13,346 nt of DNA, from NCBI GenBank assembly GCA_020425915.1, contig JAGQQZ010000727.1, positions 1 to 13,346 of the forward strand, in the 5' to 3' direction. Source of the stretch: Planctomycetota bacterium (lineage in GTDB: Bacteria; Planctomycetota; UBA1135; UBA2386). The notes beneath the pieces were generated by a model, which did no database searches, had not been told where the DNA came from, and worked only from the letters and a program-made list of their open reading frames with translations. Each line of letters begins with the position of its first letter. Position 1 is the stretch's first letter. The translations under genes and the position numbers were made by a program. Shown here one piece after another: positions 1 through 5,443 of this stretch.

Positions 1-678
1 GGGCGGCTCCTTGCGGAACACGATCGGCTGCCCCGCGCATCGCTCGTTGCTGCGCGCCGGCGAAGTCGCACCCGGTGCGAGGATCAGCGGGATGTCGAGG
101 TCCTCGTAGAGCTTCTCGCGCAGTTGGATCGGCACGTCGAGCGTCTCGAAGCGACGGATCACGAACTCGGCATCGGTCTCGAACGGAGCCTTCATCCGCT
201 CGATCCACTCCTGCGTCGTGAACGCGTAGCTGTCGAGCGCTGCGGTCTCGCAGAACGGCAGCAGCAGGTGCCAGAGATCCGAGAGCTTCTCCTTCTCGCC
301 GAACTCACCCCACTCGATCGTCAACTGGTTCGACCAGCCCTGGCGGTGCAGCCAGATCGCGGTCAGCCAGTAGAACCGGAAGTGGAGTGGCGCCCCCGCG
401 ATCCCGGTGTCGGTCAACGCCTTGCGGAACCGCGCGACGTCCGCACGATCGCCGAACGTCGACGTGACGCGCTCGGCCGCGTCGAGCACGAGCCGGTTCT
501 CGGGGAACGCGCGCGAGAAGCATGCCGCCTCGTGCAGCGCGAGGACCTCGTCCGCGTTCGGCAAGCGCCGCGTTGCGAGCGCGTCGAGCAACTCGACCTT
601 CCGGTCCGCGGCCGCAGGGCCGAAGTCGTACTTGAGTCCTTGCAGTTCGGTGAGAGCCGCAGACGCACTTCGTGGCAA
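1..678 (-). CDS. Unrecognised protein, N-terminal 226 residues (3' end outside window)
   Basis: I do not recognise this protein. The frame is open from the TTG at 678 to the left edge and the translation looks like a real soluble protein: mixed helices, many aromatic residues (LHFRFYWLTAIWLHRQGW around residues 95-115), and no signal peptide or membrane segment. The TTG start (LPRSASAALTELQ...) is chosen because AGGAGG lies 7 bases upstream at 686-691. An in-frame GTG at 706-708 has no such site and would place AGGAGG inside the gene. The acidic C-terminal part seen here (WGEFGEKEKLSDLWHLLLPFCE, then a Pro-rich stretch ending near PARSNERC) gives no family motif I can name. The gene lies downstream of the secreted-protein gene at 841-1770 on the same strand, separated by 162 bases that contain a dyad, so it probably has its own promoter. 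It could be an enzyme or a planctomycete-specific hypothetical protein. Reality of the gene is fairly certain; function is unknown. Confidence 0.72.
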   Translation of the reverse strand, partial: MPRSASAALTELQGLKYDFGPAAADRKVELLDALATRRLPNADEVLALHEAACFSRAFPENRLVLDAAERVTSTFGDRADVARFRKALTDTGIAGAPLHFRFYWLTAIWLHRQGWSNQLTIEWGEFGEKEKLSDLWHLLLPFCETAALDSYAFTTQEWIERMKAPFETDAEFVIRRFETLDVPIQLREKLYEDLDIPLILAPGATSPARSNERCAGQPIVFRKEPP

Positions 679-685
679 GTGGGGG

Positions 686-691
686 CCTCCT
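686..691 (-). promoter_or_regulatory. Ribosome binding site deciding a TTG start
   Basis: On the minus strand this reads AGGAGG, a full anti-Shine-Dalgarno match, with 7 bases to the TTG at 676-678. It is the best ribosome binding site in the window and is the reason the left-edge gene is started at TTG. Confidence 0.7.
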
Positions 692-721
692 GAGGAGTCG
701 GGTTTCACTCGCCCCAAAGCT

Positions 722-745
722 ATCGAATCGGCGCAGCGATTCGAT
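722..745. promoter_or_regulatory. Perfect 9-bp dyad, candidate operator or 5'-UTR hairpin
   Basis: ATCGAATCG at 722-730 and its exact reverse complement CGATTCGAT at 737-745 flank a 6-base spacer (GCGCAG). The dyad ends 43 bases upstream of the TTG start of the left-edge gene and begins about 100 bases beyond the stop of the gene at 841. The symmetry and fairly AT-rich arms resemble a repressor operator, but an RNA hairpin (terminator of the upstream gene or leader structure) is equally possible. No T-run follows on either strand. Confidence 0.4.
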
Positions 746-796
746 GCAGCGATCAGCCGCGATGCCGCTTCCCGCTCGCATGGCCGGCGGGAATCA

Positions 797-812
797 GCGG
801 TCGGCCGACCGC
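797..812. other. 16-bp perfect palindrome 3' of the secreted-protein gene
   Basis: GCGGTCGGCCGACCGC is a perfect palindrome beginning 29 bases beyond the minus-strand stop codon at 841-843. As RNA it could fold as a 6-bp stem with a GGCC loop, so it may help terminate the gene at 841-1770. No T-tract follows. In DNA of this composition a chance palindrome is also plausible. Confidence 0.3.
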
Positions 813-840
813 ACCCGCGCGGCCGGCCACCGAGGCCCCG

Positions 841-1770
841 TCAGTGCTGGAACGTCAGCACGTTCGAGGTGCTCAAGCCCGTGACGTCCGCCGTCAGGAG
901 CTGGATGCGCCAGGTGCCGGGGAACGGCACGAAGTTGAAGTAGCGCTCACCCGTCGACTGCGAGAACACGAACGGGACCGCTTCGAACGGATCCGTGCGG
1001 AGCGGGCAGTTCGACGAGACGCCGATCAGCTGCGAGAGCGGCGTGTCCATCGTGGAGGTCCCGAGGATCAGCAGGCCGACCGGCGCGGTCGGGTGGGACG
1101 CGCGGACGTTCGCGCCGAAGTCGAGCGCACTCGCGAAGTCGAGCATGGCGCCGTTGCAAGACGTTCCCGACGTCTGCGGAGCGACCGGACGCAGCGTCAG
1201 CTTGAGGATCACGTGGCTGTGGACTCCGCTGATGTTGTGCTCGGGCCACGGCATCGAGTTCGACATGTCGTAGTCCATGACGAAGCCGTTCGAATCGACG
1301 GCCGCGCGGAACGTCGTCAGCGGATCCCCGATCGTGATCGTGCCGAGGCCACCGACGTCGAGCAGAGCGCTCGATGTGGGGATCGGGCCCTGATGGAGGT
1401 GGGTCAGTTCGACCTGGATGTCGACGAGCATCGGATCGGCCGACGTCATCGCGATCGTCGCGTCGAGCGACTCGCTGAGAGTCGGGCCGACCGCGAGGTC
1501 GAACCAGTCGGCGGCGAGCGAAGAACCCGAGATCCAGATGATCTTCTGGTACGGCCAGCCCGTGTTGTCGACTTCGTACGCGAGTCGCGCGATGTTGGCG
1601 AGCGGTCCGGGTTGTCCGACCATGAGCTCGGTCGGTTCGGCCAGCACTCCGGGCGCCGTGGCGACCGTGGGATTGGAGACCGTGAAGTCGGATGCCGTCG
1701 TGACGACGGTCAACTGCGCACAGATCGGAGACGTGAGCAGCAGCACACTCAGGATGGATGTCCTAGCCAT
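841..1770 (-). CDS. Secreted protein with planctomycete-type C-terminal domain
   Basis: A 309-residue exported protein of unknown function. The ATG at 1770 is chosen because it opens a clean Sec signal peptide (MARTSILSVLLLTSPICA, probable cleavage before QL at residue 19/20); a longer in-frame start at 1887 would put 39 charged residues ahead of it. The residue before the Cys does not fit a lipobox. The body is beta-rich and low in Lys, suiting a secreted beta sandwich. Its middle (residues about 100-215) contains LGTITIGDPLTTFRAAVD and a His-containing stretch (PWPEHNISGVHSHVILKL). The last 90 residues follow the pattern LLILGTS..DTPLSQLIGVSSNCPLRT ... FPGTW.IQLLTADVTGLSTSN, alignable with the C-terminus of the LamG protein at 8278-11277. 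That domain recurs in secreted planctomycete proteins, with role unproven. No strong Shine-Dalgarno precedes the ATG. The FAD oxidoreductase gene lies 203 bases upstream on the same strand, so an operon is possible but not indicated. Confidence 0.82.
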   Translation of the reverse strand: MARTSILSVLLLTSPICAQLTVVTTASDFTVSNPTVATAPGVLAEPTELMVGQPGPLANIARLAYEVDNTGWPYQKIIWISGSSLAADWFDLAVGPTLSESLDATIAMTSADPMLVDIQVELTHLHQGPIPTSSALLDVGGLGTITIGDPLTTFRAAVDSNGFVMDYDMSNSMPWPEHNISGVHSHVILKLTLRPVAPQTSGTSCNGAMLDFASALDFGANVRASHPTAPVGLLILGTSTMDTPLSQLIGVSSNCPLRTDPFEAVPFVFSQSTGERYFNFVPFPGTWRIQLLTADVTGLSTSNVLTFQH

Positions 1771-1973
1771 GTTGCGAAACCAGCGGTGACTTGCGGAACG
1801 GTGGTCGACGCGGCGCCAGCAGAGTGCCGGAAGGTCGCGCCCGACCGAGGAGAAGAGACGAGGCGAGCATGTTCTCCGTAGAGGCAACCGCGGTCACGAA
1901 CTTCGGGCGTTCGCCACGAGTTCGCATTGCGTGCCAGCGGAATACGCCGGCCGCCTGTTCACCCGGAGAGTCC
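1771..1973 (-). other. Intergenic region with an imperfect hairpin at 1897-1924
   Basis: This separates the FAD gene (stop at 1974-1976) from the secreted-protein gene (start at 1770), both on the minus strand. About 50 bases after the FAD stop there is an imperfect inverted repeat: 6-bp arms CGAACT/AGTTCG, a 3x3 mismatch, then GGCG/CGCC around a tiny loop. It is a weak terminator candidate without a T-run. I found no convincing -35/-10 pair for the downstream gene and no coding ORF of credible composition. Confidence 0.3.
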
Positions 1974-3443
1974 TCAGACCGGACTGCCGACCGCTTCGGT
2001 CTTCACCGAGCGGAGCGACGCATCCTCGCTGGGCTCCACCAGTTCGGAGCGACCGAGTCGCTCCGCGAGGTCGAGCACGCTGGCGAACGCGTCGGTCGGC
2101 GGCTCGGTCGGCGCGAGGGTCGCAGGAACGCCCGCGAACCACACGTTCGGCAGCCGCTCGCGCACGTTCGCGACCCCGGCGGCGAGGCGCTCGAAGTAGC
2201 CGACCCGGAACCCCGGCAACGCATCGCGCGCAATCGTGAGCCGAGAATCGTCGACGAACGCGGTCGTCGGGATCGTGCCCGAGGAAACGAGTTCGGACAC
2301 GACGCGCGTCACCAACGATGTCGGATCGCGTTCGATCGCGTCGATCACGGCGGCGTCGTGATACGTCTCGCAGGTGACGACGTTGCGCTCCCCGGGTTCG
2401 ATCGCCTGGAATCGTTGCGGGTACGCCGTGCGTACGATCACTCCCGCGTCGTGGTGCACGTCCCAGAGTCGATCGGGAACCGGATGAGAGACCACGAGGT
2501 CGACCTGCGCGAGTGCGCGAAGCTCGGGCGGTTCGATGCTCACCTCGACGGCTTCGAACACGACACCGGGACTCCCGACGAACACGAAGTCCTCAGCCGC
2601 GAACGAGCGACCGCCCGCGCGCACCGAACGCACACGACCGCCATCGATGTCGACGGCGTCACACGCCGCCGAGAGTTCGACCTCCGCGTCAGTGGCCTCG
2701 AGCGCACCGACGAGCGCATCGACGAACGCCGCGAAACAACCCTGCGACGGATACAGCCCCGCCGTCGGTTCGACGTCCTCGGGATCGTGGTTGGGCCCGG
2801 GCCAGCTCGATGCCGGGCCGAGCACTGGAAGCTCGCCGGGCGAAGACCCGCGGAGCAGATCGAGCAGAGCTCCCCGAAGACCCGAGCGGTCTCCCCGTGC
2901 CGGCACGTCCAGTCCGAGCGCGCGACGATTCGCGGCGTCGAGTCCGTCACAGGGACGACCGAACAGCGATTCGTAGTAGTTGCGATGAACCCTCTCCCAA
3001 GCCGTCGGCCCGAACTCGGTGCGCAGCGCATCTGCGAGGGTGACGACGGACCAGTCCACTCGACGAACGGACTCGAAGACGCGCTGCAGACGATCGCCGA
3101 GCGGCATGAGCCGACCGAGTTCGTCGCGCGACAGGTCGGATCGATGACCGACACGATCGCCGTGCACGATCGGCACGTATCGATGTCGACCACCCATCGC
3201 TTCGATCCAGGCCCGACTGACCCGAGGGCACGTGTTCGGTTGGAGCGCGACCCCGAGGTCGACCTCGAACCCGCCGATCTCGGTCCGGCGTCGGTCGCCA
3301 CCGACGCGCGTTGACTCCTCGAGCAGGGTCACGGAACGCCCGGCCTTCGCGAGTCGCCACGCGGTGAACACGCCGAGGACACCGCCCCCGACGACGACCA
3401 CGTCTCGCTCCGCCGCCCGGCCCTCTCGACTTCCACGATCCAT
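1974..3443 (-). CDS. FAD-dependent amine-oxidase/protoporphyrinogen-oxidase-like oxidoreductase
   Basis: A 489-residue flavoprotein, probably cytoplasmic. The N-terminus is a dinucleotide-binding Rossmann fold: RDVVVVGGGVLGVFTAWRLAKAGRSVTLLEE with GGGVLG at residues 19-24, acidic residues at the end of strand 2 (E42, E43), and VGG at 47-49, as in amine oxidases, protoporphyrinogen oxidases and UDP-galactopyranose mutases. A substrate-domain stretch contains YYESLFGRPCDGLDA. LYPSQGCFAAFVDALVGAL matches the 'P.GG...L..AL' block before the second FAD-contacting strand (AEVELSAACDAVDID). The C-terminus, NVWFAGVPATLAPTEP ... DAFASVLDLAERL, is the usual closing FAD motif with final helix. The length suits the superfamily. 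The ATG at 3443 places the Rossmann strand 14 residues in, as is usual; upstream in-frame extension is Arg/Ser-rich shadow sequence. The substrate cannot be told: a carotenoid, amine, porphyrin or sugar nucleotide are all possible. No biosynthetic partner lies nearby. Confidence 0.85.
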   Translation of the reverse strand: MDRGSREGRAAERDVVVVGGGVLGVFTAWRLAKAGRSVTLLEESTRVGGDRRRTEIGGFEVDLGVALQPNTCPRVSRAWIEAMGGRHRYVPIVHGDRVGHRSDLSRDELGRLMPLGDRLQRVFESVRRVDWSVVTLADALRTEFGPTAWERVHRNYYESLFGRPCDGLDAANRRALGLDVPARGDRSGLRGALLDLLRGSSPGELPVLGPASSWPGPNHDPEDVEPTAGLYPSQGCFAAFVDALVGALEATDAEVELSAACDAVDIDGGRVRSVRAGGRSFAAEDFVFVGSPGVVFEAVEVSIEPPELRALAQVDLVVSHPVPDRLWDVHHDAGVIVRTAYPQRFQAIEPGERNVVTCETYHDAAVIDAIERDPTSLVTRVVSELVSSGTIPTTAFVDDSRLTIARDALPGFRVGYFERLAAGVANVRERLPNVWFAGVPATLAPTEPPTDAFASVLDLAERLGRSELVEPSEDASLRSVKTEAVGSPV

Positions 3444-3559
3444 CGTGCTGGAAATATCGGCAATCCGCCCCGCCCTCCCGAACCGGGACCGGCGGAATCC
3501 GCCACCCCGATCGAGAGACCGACGGCTGCGGCATGCCGACGCGCGCCGAAGCGACCCGC

Positions 3560-3565
3560 TAGGAT
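3560..3565 (+). promoter_or_regulatory. Candidate -10 box of a leaderless transcript
   Basis: TAGGAT matches TATAAT at four of six positions, including the key TA....T. With the usual 7 bases from the -10 box to the start of transcription, the RNA would begin at the ATG at 3573. No good -35 hexamer is present at 17 bases. This is inference from spacing alone. Confidence 0.25.
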
Positions 3566-3572
3566 GGCGGGC

Positions 3573-3698
3573 ATGAAGGAAACGCGATCCTCGAAAGGAC
3601 TCTGTCTCTCGCTCGCCGCCGCGCGTCATCCAGGCCGGCAGCTCGACCTCCAGACGATCCACATGACGGACGCGTTCGACTTCCGCGGCTGTCCGTAG
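3573..3698 (+). CDS. Possible 41-residue leader ORF ahead of the YjbR-family gene
   Basis: The frame runs from ATG 3573 to TAG 3696-3698 (MKETRSSKGLCLSLAAARHP ... DFRGCP). It ends 4 bases before the ATG of the MmcQ/YjbR gene, which itself lacks a Shine-Dalgarno. That arrangement would allow translational coupling. The ORF has no ribosome binding site but a -10-like box lies 7 bases upstream, so it would need to be leaderless. I recognise no family. Chance ORFs of this length are common at this G+C, so I keep this tentative. Confidence 0.22.
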   Translation: MKETRSSKGLCLSLAAARHPGRQLDLQTIHMTDAFDFRGCP

Positions 3699-3702
3699 TC
3701 CG

Positions 3703-4068
3703 ATGAGCAAGCGAGCCGAAAAGGCGCTCGAGGCGCTCCGCGAGTACGGCCTCGGTCTGCCGGGCGCGCACATCAAGAGCCCGTGGCCGAACCACCGGGA
3801 CCTGGCGGTCAACGACAAGACGTTCGCGTACCTGCCGGAGTCGGCGACCCCGTTCTCGATCTCGTGCAAGCTCCCCGAGTCGGCACCCGAGATGCTCCTG
3901 CTGCCGTTCTGCCAACCGACGGGCTACGGCCTGGGCAAGTGGGGATGGGTGACCGCGACGATCGAGAAGGGCGCGATCCCCGTGGATCTGTTCCGGGATT
4001 GGATCGACGAGAGCTACCGGTCGCAGGCCCCGAAGCGGCTGCTGCGGGAGCTGGACGCCGGCCGCTAG
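3703..4068 (+). CDS. MmcQ/YjbR family protein (DUF419)
   Basis: A 121-residue cytoplasmic protein that fits the MmcQ/YjbR fold in both length and motifs. The N-terminal helix (ALEALREYGLGLPGA) is followed by the substrate-like strand block IKSPWPNHRDLAVNDKTFAYL (the family's 'pwg..v..vkgKvFa.l'). Then come SISCKLP, the aromatic YGLGKWGWVTATI strand (residues about 78-90, matching 'p..hl.k..Wv.v'), and the C-terminal helix VDLFRDWIDESYRSQAPKRL with the family SY. Members resemble a double-wing DNA-binding fold; their biochemical role is not established, and DNA binding here is not demonstrated. The ATG at 3703 has no ribosome binding site in front, and the short ORF ending at 3698 may couple to it. 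A non-coding gap of about 200 bases follows before the DUF1579 gene, so an operon with it is doubtful. Confidence 0.88.
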   Translation: MSKRAEKALEALREYGLGLPGAHIKSPWPNHRDLAVNDKTFAYLPESATPFSISCKLPESAPEMLLLPFCQPTGYGLGKWGWVTATIEKGAIPVDLFRDWIDESYRSQAPKRLLRELDAGR

Positions 4069-4188
4069 GGGCCCGCCTCGCCGACGGCATCGGAATCGAC
4101 GGAATCGCCGCGACCGCACCGTCCCCCTCGGGGTGAGGCGATCGTTCTGAGCACCGTACGAGCTTCCGCCGATCGGCACCCTGCGGAA

Positions 4189-4230
4189 CCGAAGCCTCCG
4201 GACGGATTCCTCGCCTCGACCGGGCTTCGG
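4189..4230 (+). repeat. 8-bp inverted repeat upstream of the DUF1579 gene
   Basis: CCGAAGCC (4189-4196) and GGCTTCGG (4223-4230) are exact reverse complements with a 26-base spacer. A second, 6-bp inverted repeat TTCCGC/GCGGAA lies just upstream at 4164-4188. Both lie between the YjbR stop and the DUF1579 ribosome binding site, so they may be a weak terminator of the former or leader structure of the latter. I see no clear -35/-10 pair in 4069-4268. Confidence 0.3.
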
Positions 4231-4268
4231 CGCCGTAGCGTATGGAGCGATTCCAAACAGGATGACAC

Positions 4269-4273
4269 GGAGG
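4269..4273 (+). promoter_or_regulatory. Ribosome binding site deciding the DUF1579 start
   Basis: GGAGG sits 9 bases before the ATG at 4283 and overlaps the region downstream of an alternative in-frame ATG at 4262. It therefore favours 4283, which also opens the signal peptide directly. Confidence 0.65.
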
Positions 4274-4282
4274 AACCCCCCA

Positions 4283-5356
4283 ATGAACACTCGATCGATG
4301 TATCTCGCCGCGATTCTGACGACGGCCGGATTGTGCGCCCAGGACGACAAGCACGCCCAGGACATGCCGAACCCCAAGACCGAACATCACGCCGCGCTCC
4401 AGCAGTGGGTCGGGACGTGGAAGGTGAAAGGCACGATGGACGCGATGCCCGGCGTCCCCGGCATGGAGGAAGCCGTCGACTCCGAAGGCACCGAAACCGC
4501 ATCGCTGATCTGCGACGGCCTCTGGCTCAAGTGGGAATCGGTCATGGAGTGCAACGGCAAGCAGTCCACCGGACTGTGGCTCGTCGGTTACGACCCGTTC
4601 AAGAAGCAGTACACGAGCTACGTCGTGAGCTCGGACGAGCACTGCCAGGGCCTCGTGCCGCTGACCGGCACCTTCGACGCGAAGGCGAAGACCTGGACGT
4701 GGATCGGTGAATCGCCGGAAGGCAAGATGAAGAGCGTCTGCGAGTTCACCGGCAAGGACACGCTGAAGGAAACGCTGTTCATGGTCGGCCCGGACGGCGC
4801 GGAGAAGCAGTTCATGGTCATGGAGCGCACGCGTTCGAAGGACGCGAAGCCAGCTTCGATCGCCAACGCCTCGATGCGACAGGATCCCGACGCCGCGGAC
4901 TCGAAGCACCTCGCCGTGCTGCTGAACGACATCGGCATGTGGGACGCCATCGTCGAGAACGACTGTTCCGGCGAGACCACGACCGAGAAGGCGACCGAGA
5001 AGGTCCACGCGATCTGCGACGGCAAGTGGACCTGGACCGACTTCCAGAGCGAGTACATGGGCCAACCGTTCACCGGCCACGCCCTGCTCGGCTGGGACCC
5101 GACCAAGAACGAGTACGCGAGCCTCTGGATCGACTCGATGTCGGCGACGTGCTGCCTGACTTCGGGAACCTACGACGAGAAGACCAAGACCTACTCGTTC
5201 GAAGGCTCCTGCACCGGCCCCGACGGCGCCCCGATGACGGTCGAGCAGACTGCGACTTGCGAAGGCAAGGACCAGCGTGTCCTGAGCATGAAGTTCGAGC
5301 ACCCGCAGATGCAGTCGACGATGAAGATCACCTACACGCGCCGCGCGGCGAAGTGA
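4283..5356 (+). CDS. Secreted protein with two tandem DUF1579 domains
   Basis: A 357-residue exported protein. It starts with a Sec signal peptide (MNTRSMYLAAILTTAGLCA, cleavage probably before QDDK at residue 20; the Cys is not in a lipobox). Two DUF1579-type units follow. Unit 1 (about residues 35-183) reads WVGTWKVKG ... ICDGLWLKWES ... GLWLVGYDPFKKQY ... LTGTFDAKAKTWTW. Unit 2 (about 208-352) reads IGMWDAIVEN ... ICDGKWTWTDF ... GHALLGWDPTKNEYASLWIDS ... TSGTYDEKTKTYSF. DUF1579 proteins are usually single-unit, about 150-190 residues, and lack a known activity; the beta-barrel-like pattern suggests ligand binding. The mature part has ten Cys, with ICDG at the same place in both units, which suggests disulfides or metal binding outside the cytoplasm. 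Start and ribosome binding site agree. A very stable hairpin lies 6 bases after the stop, so this looks like a single-gene transcript. Function unknown. Confidence 0.88.
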   Translation: MNTRSMYLAAILTTAGLCAQDDKHAQDMPNPKTEHHAALQQWVGTWKVKGTMDAMPGVPGMEEAVDSEGTETASLICDGLWLKWESVMECNGKQSTGLWLVGYDPFKKQYTSYVVSSDEHCQGLVPLTGTFDAKAKTWTWIGESPEGKMKSVCEFTGKDTLKETLFMVGPDGAEKQFMVMERTRSKDAKPASIANASMRQDPDAADSKHLAVLLNDIGMWDAIVENDCSGETTTEKATEKVHAICDGKWTWTDFQSEYMGQPFTGHALLGWDPTKNEYASLWIDSMSATCCLTSGTYDEKTKTYSFEGSCTGPDGAPMTVEQTATCEGKDQRVLSMKFEHPQMQSTMKITYTRRAAK

Positions 5357-5362
5357 TCTCGC

Positions 5363-5388
5363 GGGCCGCCGCCCCGACGCGGCGGCCC
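5363..5388 (+). terminator. Strong GC hairpin after the DUF1579 gene
   Basis: GGGCCGCCGC at 5363-5372 pairs perfectly with GCGGCGGCCC at 5379-5388 around a 6-base CCCGAC loop, giving a 10-bp stem of pure G-C pairs. It begins 6 bases after the TGA. No T-tract follows, as is common for terminators in high-GC genomes, so mRNA 3'-end protection is an alternative role. Confidence 0.6.
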
Positions 5389-5414
5389 ACCCACACGTGG
5401 CGAGGGATTGCCGC

Positions 5415-5443
5415 CTGACGAGCCGTCATCGCGAGCGCATAAT
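5415..5443 (+). promoter_or_regulatory. Candidate sigma-70-like promoter giving a leaderless S15 mRNA
   Basis: CTGACG at 5415-5420 (4 of 6 to TTGACA), a 17-base spacer, and CATAAT at 5438-5443 (5 of 6 to TATAAT) form a plausible promoter just after the hairpin. Transcription would start about 5450, at or next to the ATG at 5451. That would make 5451 the true start of the S15 gene, in frame with and three codons after 5442, and leave no leader. No ribosome binding site precedes either ATG, which agrees with this. It is inference from the sequence only. Confidence 0.35.

Larger units (their letters stand above)
3444..3702. other. Divergent intergenic region between the FAD and YjbR genes
   Basis: These 259 bases separate two diverging genes and so should hold both promoters. 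On the minus strand GATATT lies 9 bases before the FAD ATG (4 of 6 matches to TATAAT), but no -35 is evident. On the plus strand TAGGAT at 3560-3565 is a -10-like box exactly 7 bases before an ATG at 3573. No strong hairpin or long repeat was seen. The only coding candidate is the short ORF listed separately. Confidence 0.4.

Noticed and set aside
844..1881. 345-codon plus-strand ORF opposite the secreted-protein gene
   Set aside because: Translation is dominated by Arg, Asp, Glu and Val without domain motifs; the minus-strand frame has a signal peptide and a recognisable tail.
1771..1887. 39-residue extension of the secreted protein to the start at 1887
   Set aside because: It would place charged sequence before the signal peptide, and no ribosome binding site supports it.
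1791..3314. 507-codon plus-strand ORF opposite the FAD gene
   Set aside because: It is Arg-rich, low-complexity and antisense to a gene with intact FAD motifs; long antisense frames are expected at this G+C.
3444..3869. In-frame N-terminal extension of the FAD protein
   Set aside because: It is Arg/Ser-rich, overlaps the start of the YjbR gene antisense, and would bury the Rossmann strand behind 142 residues.
3809..5302. 497-codon minus-strand ORF across YjbR and DUF1579
   Set aside because: It crosses two genes with clear family motifs and a strong start site; composition is that of an antisense shadow.
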